Positions 18,120 through 27,521 are shown, counted from the stretch's first letter. The stretch is 64,000 nucleotides of DNA from Pelotomaculum schinkii (GCF_004369205.1 NZ_QFGA01000002.1:186001-250000); one strand, 5' to 3'. Program-made: numbers and translations. The notes: generated by a model not told the origin, from the letters alone.

Positions 18120-18592
18120 GTGAAGACATTTGGGGCTTCAGCACTCCCGAGCTGATATTAATCACTTTGCTTTTTTTAGGCCTCTTCGGACGTTCCAACC
18201 TGGTGGTTACATCAGCCTGTATCCTCCTTTGCATCAGGTATTTCAACCTGGATTCGGTCCTGCTGCCGGTTTTGGAACAACGGGGCCTGGAGATTGGACT
18301 GGTGCTGTTGATGCTCCATATCCTTTCCCCTGTAGCTACAGATAATCTGACCAAGGACGACCTGTACTCGTTAGTATCTTTTAAAGGTTTTTTAGCCCTG
18401 GTGGCGGGAGCGCTGGCTACCAAGCTGAATGGCGACGGGCTAAATCTTATGAATGCCAACCCCGAAATTATATTTGGGATGACGGTCGGCACCGTGCTGG
18501 GCATACTGTTGCTCAGGGGTACTCCCTGTGGTCCGGTTATGGCTGCCGCGGTCACTGCTGTCTTTCTACAGATTACCAACCTGCTCAGATAA
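18116..18592 (+). CDS. DUF441 family membrane protein
   Basis: 158 residues from TTG 18116, which overlaps the TGA of the transporter gene; the longer frame from 18056 would fuse 20 non-conserved residues. Four to five transmembrane helices with family strings LFGRSNLVVTSACILL, LMLHILSPVATD and LLRGTPCGPVMAAAVTAVFL. DUF441 proteins have no established function. Downstream is a strong hairpin. Confidence 0.85.
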   Translation: MSEDIWGFSTPELILITLLFLGLFGRSNLVVTSACILLCIRYFNLDSVLLPVLEQRGLEIGLVLLMLHILSPVATDNLTKDDLYSLVSFKGFLALVAGALATKLNGDGLNLMNANPEIIFGMTVGTVLGILLLRGTPCGPVMAAAVTAVFLQITNLLR

Positions 18593-18617
18593 CAAAGACA
18601 TGTTATCAAATATAAAG

Positions 18618-18650
18618 GACCCGCCAGCCGGTCAAGACCGGTAACGGGTC
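18618..18650. terminator. Bidirectional hairpin between DUF441 and rsgI
   Basis: GACCCG (18618-18623) pairs with CGGGTC (18645-18650), enclosing a second stem CCGGTC/GACCGG. It lies between two convergent genes and can serve both. Confidence 0.7.
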
Positions 18651-18692
18651 GTTAATACGAAACATAAAAATGAGAGTCTGACAGCGCCTCAT

Positions 18693-19841
18693 TTAGCGGT
18701 CATGCTTTTTGTTGTCGGGTTTATCAGAGTTGCCGCCTTTGTCTGAGTTGCCGCCTTTGTCTGAGTTACCACCTTTGTCAGAGCTGCCCCCTTTGTCAGA
18801 GTTGCCGCCTTTGTCAGAGTTGCCGCCTTTGTCAGAGTTGCCGGCGGATTTGTCTTTATCCCGGCCGCTGTTCCCAGCGCCCTCATGTTTACCTTCGCCG
18901 TTGCCTGTGGCTCCCTTGCCGTTTGCATCTTTCATACCAGCCTTACTTCCGGTTTGTTTTTCCTCCGATATTTGAACCTTTCCCACCGGCTCTCCTTGAC
19001 CTCCGGCTGATTTCTGACGTTCAAAATATATGCCACGATTTCTAGTGATATTCTCCTGACCTTGCTTGCTGTCATTATCCCGGCGCTCATCATCCTTACC
19101 GGCAACCAGGTCTATCAGGTTCATCTTCTTTTCCTTTTCCAGTTTCCCCAGGCTCATCGAGGTAATGTCGCTTATGCTGATCTGCAACCCTTTTTTATCT
19201 GATTTATTAAGCAGCAGATACCTGCCGGTGGAGATGCCGGAGTCGACAGCTTCCTGGCGCAGTTCCGGCTCGACCGGCTCTATAATCACATCTGATTCCA
19301 GACCGCTCGACTCCACCGGGCTCTTGATTGCTTCGTAAACCGAGTTCAGGTCAACCAGGGGCTCGGCGCCGGAGGCAACGGTAAGGGTCGCCAGGATTAC
19401 GTTATCGCCCGATTTTTCAATATAATTATCCGCAACTGCCTGCGCTACAATCAATCTAACTGCTTCACGCAAGTCCTGGCCCTTCACCTTGACCTCAGAC
19501 AGGATTTTCTCCCCTTCATCATCCATGGCGCGGGCTGAGATGACCTTTCCCGCGGTGGAGACAGCCAGTTCTATACTGGGGTTGATGTCAATGGTCAGGT
19601 AGGCTGCAGCGGGAGGCGCCTCACCAAAGTACAGCAAGCCGGCCATTAAAATAATGAACAGTGAGGCAGCAGCCATTAACTGTTTCGGATAAGGCAATTT
19701 TCTCCTGTTTTCCAGTTGAATCTCCTGGCCGAGGCGGGGTACGGCTCCTCCAGGCAGGAGAACCTCCCGGTATTCTCCATCCGCAGTCAACACTATGCAG
19801 GTTTTGCGTTTTATTTTAACAACCATCCCGTGAGCATTCAT
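18693..19841 (-). CDS. rsgI: RsgI-like anti-sigma-I factor with repeat tail
   Basis: 382 residues. The N-terminal cytosolic RsgI domain (1-50, MVVKIKRKTCIVLTADGEY) binds SigI; one transmembrane helix follows (about 55-72), then the periplasm-side domain containing YLTIDINPSIELAVS, typical of RsgI. From about 300 the protein is a low-complexity hydrophilic tail ending in seven tandem copies of a six-residue unit (G-G/S-N/S-S-D-K), 18721-18850. The tail replaces the carbohydrate-binding modules seen in cellulolytic clostridia, so the signal sensed here is unclear. It overlaps sigI by 26 bases. Confidence 0.9.
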   Translation of the reverse strand: MNAHGMVVKIKRKTCIVLTADGEYREVLLPGGAVPRLGQEIQLENRRKLPYPKQLMAAASLFIILMAGLLYFGEAPPAAAYLTIDINPSIELAVSTAGKVISARAMDDEGEKILSEVKVKGQDLREAVRLIVAQAVADNYIEKSGDNVILATLTVASGAEPLVDLNSVYEAIKSPVESSGLESDVIIEPVEPELRQEAVDSGISTGRYLLLNKSDKKGLQISISDITSMSLGKLEKEKKMNLIDLVAGKDDERRDNDSKQGQENITRNRGIYFERQKSAGGQGEPVGKVQISEEKQTGSKAGMKDANGKGATGNGEGKHEGAGNSGRDKDKSAGNSDKGGNSDKGGNSDKGGSSDKGGNSDKGGNSDKGGNSDKPDNKKHDR

Positions 19842-20571
19842 TTGTATCCCCCTTAAACCCGGAAGGCATCCTCAAATATGAACTTAGATATAAAAATTCT
19901 TCCCGCATGCTGATTAAAAGAGCCATTGCGATGATATATTTTCTTCCCCGCTCCAAATTTTTGCGACGAATACCGGTGCTTTTCTCAAGTTCCATCAGGG
20001 GAAGCTTTTTTTTCTGCCTCAGCTCTTCGAAAAGCGGGCCTTCCTCCGCTAGCGACCATGCCGCACGCATCAGAGTCTGGCGGGTGTCGCGGTGACGCGG
20101 TGAGCATTTTACCAGGTCCTCAAAGGTTACCCCATACGATGTTAATAACCTGCCAAACTCTTTTATCTCTTCTTCCCTTTCCTCGGCAGCTTTTTCTTCC
20201 CAGTAAACTTCCCAGGATTTGGCGTATTCCAGGCTGCCGGAAACATATCCGTTTGGGGGTAGAAGTACACTTGATTGGGCGATCCTGCTTTCCTTCCGGT
20301 AATGGTCGGTGAGCCGGCTTCCCATTACCATCCTGGCGTAAGCTAAAAAAGGCACACCGGATTCCACCCGGTAGCGGTCGATGGCCTCGTTAAAGGCAAT
20401 CAAGGCCACTGCCAGCTCGTCGTCCCGACCCCACTCCAATGCGCGCCTGGAAATACGGCACGCTGTTTTAAACACAAATGGCTTGCATTGTTCTAGAAAA
20501 TCTTCCCGGGCAAGATTTTCACCATCTTTGATCTGTATGATAGTATTTTCCAGATCCTGTACAGGAAACAA
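19816..20571 (-). CDS. sigI: RNA polymerase sigma factor SigI
   Basis: 251 residues of the sigma-70-like SigI family. Region 2 strings include DDELAVALIAFNEAIDRY and FLAYARMVMGSRLTDHYRKE; the C-terminal helix-turn-helix segment is around KKLPLMELEKSTGIRRKNLE with ERGRKYIIAMALL. The start codon is TTG, preceded at a distance by AAAGGGG. Partner anti-sigma factor RsgI follows in the same operon. In relatives the pair responds to heat or envelope/polysaccharide signals and activates its own promoter. Confidence 0.92.
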   Translation of the reverse strand: MFPVQDLENTIIQIKDGENLAREDFLEQCKPFVFKTACRISRRALEWGRDDELAVALIAFNEAIDRYRVESGVPFLAYARMVMGSRLTDHYRKESRIAQSSVLLPPNGYVSGSLEYAKSWEVYWEEKAAEEREEEIKEFGRLLTSYGVTFEDLVKCSPRHRDTRQTLMRAAWSLAEEGPLFEELRQKKKLPLMELEKSTGIRRKNLERGRKYIIAMALLISMREEFLYLSSYLRMPSGFKGDTNECSRDGC

Positions 20572-20896
20572 ATATTCACACCCCTTTATCTACCGGTGCT
20601 CACCTCTTTCCGATGGATTAAGTAGGCGTAGGGAGTATGTTCCCTTTGCTCTTATATACGTCGGATAAGATAAATTTAAGGGGGAAGTAATGCTAACAAG
20701 AAAACTGTCTCACCTCACTTTTATTCGTCCTAAAACCCGGAAATTCCTCCCACAGTCTTCCGGCGCTAAACTGCTTGCCACAGGATTTCACTATTCCAAA
20801 ACATACTACCACATCACTTTGTACCAAAATATCCAGCAATACATTAATGATCTTATGATCAGTTCACCTTATAATAACATATGGAGGTGTTGTTTG

Positions 20897-21013
20897 ATGT
20901 TAATAAAACTACTTAAAGGTTTCTTTAATATCTTCTTTGACGGGACGGAAGCGGTAAAACTAAACCTGATTCCTGTATTGACAAAAGATGAAATACGCCG
21001 CGTCGAAAACTAA
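20897..21013 (+). CDS. 38-residue small protein
   Basis: Begins at ATG 20897 with GGAGGTG eight bases upstream. Sequence starts MLIKLLKGFFNIFFDGTEAV and ends in a charged KDEIRRVEN. The N-terminal half is amphipathic. A longer frame from 20690 has no ribosome site and unlikely composition, so this internal start is preferred. A 12-bp hairpin directly follows the stop. No family recognised. Confidence 0.5.
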   Translation: MLIKLLKGFFNIFFDGTEAVKLNLIPVLTKDEIRRVEN

Positions 21014-21042
21014 GAAACCGCGTCTGCTTAAGACGCGGTTTC
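21014..21042. terminator. 12-bp hairpin terminator
   Basis: GAAACCGCGTCT (21014-21025) pairs perfectly with AGACGCGGTTTC (21031-21042), five-base loop. It begins at the stop of the small ORF and lies between convergent genes. Confidence 0.75.
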
Positions 21043-21060
21043 GCTATTCATCCGGAAAAA

Positions 21061-21339
21061 TCAAGGCAATTGATTTTTACCCTTTTGCCGGCGCTGCGCT
21101 TGCCTTCTGGCAGCCCTGTTTTCATTGTCCTGAACCGCCCCGGTATTAGCTTTGGCCATTTTTTTTAAATGCAGGTATTTATAGTAAACATAGAAAAACA
21201 TCGCGTAAACCGGTACAGCCAGCATGATTTTATACTTGTCCGGGATCCAAGGCGCCGAAATAATAGCCACACCGAGTACTGTAACTGCTATTGACAGCCA
21301 TCCCCACTTGGCTGCTTCAGATTTACCTGTTGCCGCCAC
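21061..21339 (-). CDS. Small two-helix membrane protein
   Basis: 92 residues with two hydrophobic helices (about WLSIAVTVLGVAIISAPW and IMLAVPVYAMFFYVYY) and a strongly basic C-terminal tail (RAARRQAQRRQKGKN) likely on the cytosolic side. No recognised domain. It stands between the small ORF and the prenyltransferase gene. Confidence 0.6.
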   Translation of the reverse strand: MAATGKSEAAKWGWLSIAVTVLGVAIISAPWIPDKYKIMLAVPVYAMFFYVYYKYLHLKKMAKANTGAVQDNENRAARRQAQRRQKGKNQLP

Positions 21340-21445
21340 TCTAAATCACCTGCAATCCACCCTAAAAATACACAGGCCTTGCCTCAAAATGTCGCTACGA
21401 ATTAATTCGCACATTGACCCCATAGAAAAAAAGTAAGGGTTGGGT

Positions 21446-22342
21446 CTAGGACATAAACAGCCCCATGGCCAGCAGGAAAGGTGTGGCAAGAGTATACGCC
21501 ACGTTACGGCCGAGAAGAGGTATCAATACCGTTAGTTGTTCATTGTTTCTCAGTACACCCTGAATTGTTTTAAGCGCCAACGGAAATGTCAAAAGAGCCA
21601 AAAGGACCAACACCGGCAATAACTTCAGGGCTACCGCCACAACAATACTGGCGTAAGTTAACATAGCTATAGCAGCGTAAACCAGAGCGCACTTGTTTTG
21701 TCCGCATAAAACGAGCAGGTGGCGGCGGCCGGCGATACGGTCCGCCTCAATGTCTGGAAATTGATTAAGGAGCAGCAGGTTGCTGACCAAAAACCCCGGT
21801 ATCAGTGAAGCAACTGCGGCATTCAGGTCATAAGAACCCTGCAGAACAAAATAAGTGCCCAATACCATACACGGTCCAAACCCCAGTCCCGGCGCCAGCA
21901 GGCACAGAATAGGGGAGCGAGTGATATACTTTGTATACAAAACTATCAGCAATACTCCGGGCAGACCCACCCATAAAAGTCCCGGTCCATGCACAACCAG
22001 GAAGAAAACGCCGACAACCAATGTCACGCCCAGGCACGCAGCACCGAGGACAAGCGCTGCTGTAGCAGAAAGGCGACCGGCCGGCAGAAGCCCGCTTCCC
22101 CCGCTGAAAGGGGTGGTGGTGGTGTGCAGGTCAAGCCCGCTAATATAGTCATGATAGTCATTTAAGGCGTTGACAGCGGCATGCGCCGCTATCCCTCCGA
22201 CGAGAGCGACAGCCAGGTACAGGAGGTTGATAGCGCCATTTTTCCAGTAGACGGATGCCGCTCCCACCAGGCAGCATACCGGGGTTAGAATTAGAAACTG
22301 GGGACGTGTTTCCTGCACATAATCGGTCAAAGCACCCCGCAT
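21446..22342 (-). CDS. UbiA-family prenyltransferase (MenA-like)
   Basis: 298 residues, about eight or nine transmembrane helices. The first Asp-rich motif is NDYHDYISGLD and the second is NQFPDIEADRIAGRRHL, the pattern of UbiA enzymes that attach polyprenyl chains to aromatic rings. Strings such as FSGGSGLLPAGRLS resemble MenA (1,4-dihydroxy-2-naphthoate prenyltransferase), so a menaquinone role is likely, but no other men genes are here. Confidence 0.85.
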   Translation of the reverse strand: MRGALTDYVQETRPQFLILTPVCCLVGAASVYWKNGAINLLYLAVALVGGIAAHAAVNALNDYHDYISGLDLHTTTTPFSGGSGLLPAGRLSATAALVLGAACLGVTLVVGVFFLVVHGPGLLWVGLPGVLLIVLYTKYITRSPILCLLAPGLGFGPCMVLGTYFVLQGSYDLNAAVASLIPGFLVSNLLLLNQFPDIEADRIAGRRHLLVLCGQNKCALVYAAIAMLTYASIVVAVALKLLPVLVLLALLTFPLALKTIQGVLRNNEQLTVLIPLLGRNVAYTLATPFLLAMGLFMS

Positions 22343-22556
22343 ACATATACTCCTTCCTCAATTAATGGTAACTGTTACAAAATGACTATTCAATGCCACA
22401 AGGCTTTTTACCTGCCAAAAGAAAACAAAAAATTCATTCATTTCAAGCTAAAGCGTCCGACTAAGACGGTCCTTCCTTTGACAACCACTTAATGACAGGT
22501 TTACCCTAATGAACCTATGGAGGAAGAATATTCATATGACATGACCGATCCATGGC

Positions 22557-24179
22557 CTAATCGCCGGCGTTGCGTACCATTTTTACAAATAAGTCGACAA
22601 TCTGCGGGTCAAATTGAGTGCCGCTTAATTTTACAAGTTCAGCTAAAGCCTCTTCTGAACCAATGGATTTTTTGTATGGACGGTTATTGGTCATGGCGTC
22701 ATAAGCGTCAACAACCGCCATAATACGTGCTATAAGTGGTACTTCCTCTCCTTTTCGTCCCTGGGGATAGCCCATTCCGTTAAAATACTCGTGATGGGAG
22801 AGAATTGCTTCTGCTAATTTGGGCTCGTTAATGGCCTGGGCCATTCTGTAACCCACATCGCAGTGTTTTTTCATCATTTCCCATTCTTCCTCCGTTAACG
22901 ATAAGGGCTTTTCCAGTATTTCCAACGGGATGACACCCTTACCGATATCATGCAAGAAGGCCATCTGGTGTAAGTCCCTTTTATCATCCGGAGACAGGTT
23001 AAGCTGCTCAGCCAGCTTATCAACCATGCTCGCTATTCTTTGACAATGCTCCTCATTTTCATGTTCTATCCGCCACAATTTTTTTTCCAGGGCACGTATA
23101 ATCCGGCGGCGATTATTTTCTCTCTCAGTCAGTTTATCCTGATACATCTTACTTTCCGCCTGGCGGAACCACTCCAGCATATCGTCCTTGAAGCTATGTA
23201 AAGTAGCTGTTCCCAATGCTACACTGAGCTCAATCGGATCAGCTTCGGCTTTCTGACAGGTAAGCCTGATTGTTTGACAAACGGACTCACAGCTTTCTCT
23301 ATTTGTTGCAGGCAGAATTATAATAAACTCATCCCCACCCCAGCGAGCGACAACATCGCTCTGCCGGCAGCATTCCTGAAAAACCGCGGCGATGTTTTTC
23401 AGCAGTTTGTCGCCGGTTACATGCCCAAAAACATCATTGGTCAACTTCAATCCATTTAAATCAGCCATAATCAAACTCAAAGGCAATTGCTGTTCATCAT
23501 GAAGTTCATACAAGAAATTGTCAACATAGGCACGGTTAAAGAGACCGGTCAGCTTGTCATGGTAGCTAAGATAATTTATTTTTTCTTCCGCAGCATGCTT
23601 ATCAGTTACATCGGAAAGGATCAGCATTACAGCTTCCTTCTCGCTTTCTTGCTCAAAATGTTTGATAAGCTTGTATTCTATAGCGATATATCTATTATTA
23701 ATACGGATCTTTTTTTTCAAGCGCTTCAAATAACTGATTTTTGTTGTTTCATCTGCAGCTTGAAAAACACCGTTAAAGACATTTGCAAAAAGAATATTCT
23801 GCTCTTCATCATCAGGGGCTCTCAATAAATCAAGAATATTGGCATTTTCAATATTTGCGTTAAATATTCTCCGGCATTCAGCGCTGTATTCCCGATCTAT
23901 CCGCAGATCCTGCCCAAAAGTCAAAAATCCCTGACCAGCATTATCAAGAAGGTCTTTGAGCGCGCTTTCGACCTGCTTAAGGCCCCACTGTTGCCTGTCG
24001 CTAATACTTATCACCTTGTCACTGAGCTTCAGCAGCTTTTTATAGTTTAGCGCCAGTTGCCTGTAGTGAGGCAGGAGAGAATTGTCTTTATATTCCCCTG
24101 ATGAAATATTTTGCAGGGCATCATTCAAAACGTTCTTTTCAGCCTCAAACAAATCACGATATTTTTGATTCTTCCCCAT
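22557..24179 (-). CDS. GGDEF plus HD-GYP cyclic-di-GMP enzyme (SiaD position)
   Basis: 540 residues from ATG 24179, preceded by AAGGAT and 14 bases after siaC; a longer upstream frame would overlap siaC entirely. Order: N-terminal helical region (1-75), PAS-like domain (about 78-195), GGDEF domain (about 205-365) with intact active site RWGGDEF at 279-285, and C-terminal HD-GYP domain with HDIGK and HHEYFNGMGYPQG. It therefore can in principle both make and degrade cyclic-di-GMP. It occupies the place of the diguanylate cyclase SiaD in SiaABCD operons, whose activity is controlled by SiaC binding. Confidence 0.9.
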   Translation of the reverse strand: MGKNQKYRDLFEAEKNVLNDALQNISSGEYKDNSLLPHYRQLALNYKKLLKLSDKVISISDRQQWGLKQVESALKDLLDNAGQGFLTFGQDLRIDREYSAECRRIFNANIENANILDLLRAPDDEEQNILFANVFNGVFQAADETTKISYLKRLKKKIRINNRYIAIEYKLIKHFEQESEKEAVMLILSDVTDKHAAEEKINYLSYHDKLTGLFNRAYVDNFLYELHDEQQLPLSLIMADLNGLKLTNDVFGHVTGDKLLKNIAAVFQECCRQSDVVARWGGDEFIIILPATNRESCESVCQTIRLTCQKAEADPIELSVALGTATLHSFKDDMLEWFRQAESKMYQDKLTERENNRRRIIRALEKKLWRIEHENEEHCQRIASMVDKLAEQLNLSPDDKRDLHQMAFLHDIGKGVIPLEILEKPLSLTEEEWEMMKKHCDVGYRMAQAINEPKLAEAILSHHEYFNGMGYPQGRKGEEVPLIARIMAVVDAYDAMTNNRPYKKSIGSEEALAELVKLSGTQFDPQIVDLFVKMVRNAGD

Positions 24180-24192
24180 GTTATCAATATCC

Positions 24193-24564
24193 TTAAACGA
24201 GAATAATTTCGAACGGGAATTCAACATCCTCCTTGAACTCCTCAGCACACTCAAGCAGGCTTTCGTTATCAGGATCACAGTACCACTTGATCATGACTTG
24301 CTTCCCACGGCTGAATGCCTCTTGCAATTTATCGATGAAATCCATCATGCATTTGGAACTGCTGGTATTTATATAAATCAAGTTAAACTCAAAGATAGCT
24401 TTTCCCTCATCAAGCTCTTCCAGGTATTCATCCACCCAGGCGAAAACCGGAGCATAAAAGCCAACCGAATTTTCCGGGTATGATTGCCCCTTGATCGTCA
24501 GGGTATTCCCGGCAAACTTTATCTCCGGCGTCGACTTGGTTGCCTCAATATTTATTCCGACCAA
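24193..24564 (-). CDS. SiaC-family regulatory phosphoprotein (DUF1987)
   Basis: 123 residues from TTG 24564, chosen because AGGAGGGG lies nine bases upstream; the ATG at 24597 has no site. Family features are ATKSTPEIKFAGNTL, GQSYPENSVGFYAPV and IYINTSSSKCMMDF, where the Thr of NTSS corresponds to the residue phosphorylated by SiaB and dephosphorylated by SiaA in Pseudomonas. Unphosphorylated SiaC is known to activate the SiaD cyclase. Gene order A-B-C-GGDEF is conserved here. Confidence 0.9.
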   Translation of the reverse strand: MVGINIEATKSTPEIKFAGNTLTIKGQSYPENSVGFYAPVFAWVDEYLEELDEGKAIFEFNLIYINTSSSKCMMDFIDKLQEAFSRGKQVMIKWYCDPDNESLLECAEEFKEDVEFPFEIILV

Positions 24565-24603
24565 GTTATCACCCCTCCTAATTTTTTGTCCCTTCACATA
24601 TTG

Positions 24604-25170
24604 TTAAATATACACATTAATGGTTATATAGTCATATCGCTCATTTTTGGATACTATCGAACACTCAATGGGCGCGGATGCTTTTCTGGCAACCTCCAGG
24701 AGCCCCAGGCCGGCGCCGCCGGGTTCCTCATCAACAACAATTCTTGATTTTTTCAGCTGGCTTTTATAGGCTGCTTTCAATTGCCCTTTATCCATGCCAT
24801 TTAGTTCCTCAATTCTGTCAGCAAGCGCTCTGGCATCTTCCTTTTTACTCATATTACCGGAAGCTACAAAGTAACGGTCACCGGCTTTCCCAATAGTCAC
24901 CATGCCCGAGTTAAGAAAACCCGGCAGTTCATTTTCAAAACGCTTACTGCCCAGATAATTCCTGATGTTTTGGGTCTGCTCAATAAAAACCGAGAAAACA
25001 TTCAAGGTATTGCTCTTTATGTTATCATCCGACATAATGTGTTTTTGAATTGCTTCACCTAGAACTTCAATGATTTCCTGTGAGAATGGACCTGAAAAAG
25101 TCAACAAAATACCATGTTCAACAAGTTTGCTTTTTAAATCGGTCAGGCTTTCTTTCAACACCATGGCCAT
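24604..25170 (-). CDS. SiaB-family protein kinase (DUF6272)
   Basis: 188 residues with an N-terminal signature (LLTFSGPFSQEIIEVLGE), a GHKL-like ATP region ending in EEPGGAGLGLLEVARKA, and FSVFIEQTQNIRNY. SiaB kinases phosphorylate SiaC. It lies 30 bases after siaA and 39 bases before siaC on the same strand, consistent with one operon. Confidence 0.88.
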   Translation of the reverse strand: MAMVLKESLTDLKSKLVEHGILLTFSGPFSQEIIEVLGEAIQKHIMSDDNIKSNTLNVFSVFIEQTQNIRNYLGSKRFENELPGFLNSGMVTIGKAGDRYFVASGNMSKKEDARALADRIEELNGMDKGQLKAAYKSQLKKSRIVVDEEPGGAGLGLLEVARKASAPIECSIVSKNERYDYITINVYI

Positions 25171-25200
25171 CTCCTTTCCATTTCTATAGTCATCCGGCCC

Positions 25201-27108
25201 TTAAATCTTGAACCCGAGCACGGTAATGTCGTCTCTTTGGTTTTCCTCTCCCATGAACTCATCCAACACCTCGTTTAATATTCTTTTCTGTTCAGACAAG
25301 GGTTTTGCTTGATTTTGCATAATAATTTCCTTGAAGCGTTTGGAACCAAAGCCGAGTTCGCTTTCCCCGCCGTTTTGGTCAAATAGCCCGTCAGTGGTCA
25401 GATAGCAGGCAGTTACTGCTGCCAGGCTTATCTCTGTGCTGGTAAACTGATAATCAATTTTCGATTCCTTGTAGCCCACACTTTGCCGGTCACCCTTGAT
25501 TTCAAATACTTCATGGTCCCGGCAATAGAAGAGCGTAAGCCTGGCGCCCGAGTAAATCAGTTTGTTTTCGTCCGGTTTAATCAGGCAAAGTCCGATATCC
25601 AGGCCGTCGTTTGTTAGGGCGCCCGGATTATCCTGTCGCAGGGTTTCTCTCAGGAGCTTATTGAGTCTCTGCAAAATATACGCCGGGTCAAAGCCTTCAG
25701 CATCATCAGTTATCCTATCCAATATAGCGCTGGCCGTCATCGTCATCAAAGCCCCTGGAACCCCGTGGCCGGTGCAGTCAGCTACGGCAAGATACAGGTT
25801 TGAGCCGTTTCTCTTGCACCAGTAGAAATCTCCACCCACAATGTCTCTTGGTCTCCAAATGATGAAATAGTCTTTGGCAGCTGTGCCCAAGGTTTCCTCC
25901 AGGTCGGGTAGAATTGAGGATTGTATCCTCTGCGCGTAGTCGATGCTTTGCATGATCCGCACATTTTTTTCGTGCAGTTCTCTGGTCCGTTCCTCGACCC
26001 GCTGCTGCAAGGTCCGGTTATATTCTTGAATAGTATCCGCCATCATATTAAAACTCCGGCTAAGCTCACCTACTTCATCACTGGTCAAAACCGGAGAACG
26101 GCTGCTAAAATCCTTCTGCGAATATCTGTTCACAGCTTCTTTAAGCTTTACTATAGGTTTTAGTAAGGTATTGATGAAAAACAGAATAACCAGGACCCCA
26201 ATACCAAGAGAAACAGCCAGGGCGGTTGCAAAGCCCAGCCACAGCTTGTCTATGGCTTTTAGATATTGGGATTTTGGTATGGCAACGCCAAAGGTCCAGT
26301 TGGTAGACTCAATGGGACTTAAAACAAAAAACCTGTTAATCCCGTCATAATCCACCAGTTCCACTATGCCATAATTCTGGGTTCTAATTTGTTCAACGAG
26401 CGGTAGATACAGCCCGCCCATAACGCTGTCAGCTTTCTCCAGGACATCGGGCTTAGGTTGAATACTATTTTCCGGATGCACCAGAAAGTTCTGCTGGTCA
26501 TCCAACAAAAACGCATAGTCGGCCTCCTCTGTTTTTGACTCTTCGGCAAGCTGCATCAGATCAGTCACCAGTATATCCGCGGCCGCTATTCCAATAAGCT
26601 TTCCATCTTGCTTAACCGGTCTGGATATGGTAAATATCATCTTCTTGGTGCTGGCGTCAAGGTATGGCGTAGTATAAACCAATCCATCATTTTGCAACGC
26701 GCCTTGATACCATTTTCTTGTAGTGCAATCAAACTCCGCTGGGGGAAGCCAGCCGGAACCATCGATAAATGGCCGGTCTCTGGTAGGAAAACCCATATAA
26801 TAATCAATAACATATGTCTCTTGTCGCTTCAATTTGCTGGACAAGTAATAAAGCAAATACGCGTCGCTAAAATCACCGTTGATCTCAAGATCCTCGCCGA
26901 TGCTGTTCACAATACTGCCCTGCTCAACAAACCAGCTGTTGAACTGGTTAGCATACTTCATCACCGATTCAAGAGCTTTTTGATTGACTTCATTTTTTAC
27001 TATTTTATACGAGACAAGATAGCTTACCAGGGACACGATAAACAGGCAGGTAAGACAAATTAAGCAGGTAACAAATATAAATTTTGGCCTCAAACTATTA
27101 AAATGCAA
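25201..27108 (-). CDS. SiaA-like receptor: dCache, HAMP and PP2C phosphatase
   Basis: 635 residues: transmembrane helix (about 10-32), extracytoplasmic Cache domain (about 35-285; FPTRDRPFIDGSGWLPPAEF, DVLVTDLMQLAEES), second helix (about 290-315), HAMP (316-370), coiled coil (RTLQQRVEERTRELHEKNVR) and a SpoIIE/PP2C domain with metal-binding aspartates in DIVGGDFYW and ADCTGHGVPGALM. It is the input phosphatase of the Sia partner switch: ligand binding would control dephosphorylation of SiaC. The Cache ligand cannot be predicted. Confidence 0.92.
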   Translation of the reverse strand: MHFNSLRPKFIFVTCLICLTCLFIVSLVSYLVSYKIVKNEVNQKALESVMKYANQFNSWFVEQGSIVNSIGEDLEINGDFSDAYLLYYLSSKLKRQETYVIDYYMGFPTRDRPFIDGSGWLPPAEFDCTTRKWYQGALQNDGLVYTTPYLDASTKKMIFTISRPVKQDGKLIGIAAADILVTDLMQLAEESKTEEADYAFLLDDQQNFLVHPENSIQPKPDVLEKADSVMGGLYLPLVEQIRTQNYGIVELVDYDGINRFFVLSPIESTNWTFGVAIPKSQYLKAIDKLWLGFATALAVSLGIGVLVILFFINTLLKPIVKLKEAVNRYSQKDFSSRSPVLTSDEVGELSRSFNMMADTIQEYNRTLQQRVEERTRELHEKNVRIMQSIDYAQRIQSSILPDLEETLGTAAKDYFIIWRPRDIVGGDFYWCKRNGSNLYLAVADCTGHGVPGALMTMTASAILDRITDDAEGFDPAYILQRLNKLLRETLRQDNPGALTNDGLDIGLCLIKPDENKLIYSGARLTLFYCRDHEVFEIKGDRQSVGYKESKIDYQFTSTEISLAAVTACYLTTDGLFDQNGGESELGFGSKRFKEIIMQNQAKPLSEQKRILNEVLDEFMGEENQRDDITVLGFKI

Positions 27109-27442
27109 TAATCACACCTCTTAATTAGCCGTCCGGCAAAAATTCCATCAGGATTGGTTTCTCTCCTCCGGTCGACTTCAGATGAAGGCTATAATGCAAT
27201 AATTTCCATATTCCAAATTTTAATAAATTATTCTCTATTTTATCTTAATTTTCCTTCCATCTGAAGTAAAACAATCACAGAAATGATATTATTTTAAAAT
27301 TAATGGAATTATAAAGGGTATTGGATAGTATAATAAATATCAGAAAATCCAAAGCAGAACAAATAACTAATTATGCGTTACAGAAAACATTTGAAGGCGC
27401 CTTGTATATAAATAAAAATTCGTGAACTAGAGGGCATAAATA
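27109..27442. other. Promoter region of the sia operon
   Basis: AT-rich, no coding frame. It separates the sia operon from the STAS gene, which is on the same strand and ends in its own terminator, so the sia promoter should lie between 27109 and about 27300 on the minus strand. Confidence 0.4.
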
Positions 27443-27444
27443 AA

Positions 27445-27475
27445 AACTCACCCTTTAAAATGTTGAGGGTGAGTT
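27445..27475 (-). terminator. Intrinsic terminator of the STAS gene
   Basis: On the minus strand AACTCACCCT is followed by an 11-base loop, AGGGTGAGTT and then TTTATTTA. A ten-bp stem with a T-rich tail, about 50 bases after the STAS stop codon. Confidence 0.75.
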
Positions 27476-27521
27476 TATTTATACATTGCAAGGTGAGTGT
27501 CTATGATTTTTACTGCAAAAC

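Noticed and set aside
18709-18860. Short regular repeats resembling a CRISPR array
   Set aside because: The 18-base units are in frame within rsgI and encode a hexapeptide repeat; there are no unique spacers.
20690-20896. Upstream extension of the small ORF ending at 21013
   Set aside because: No ribosome site at 20690 and unlikely composition; GGAGGTG clearly serves the ATG at 20897.
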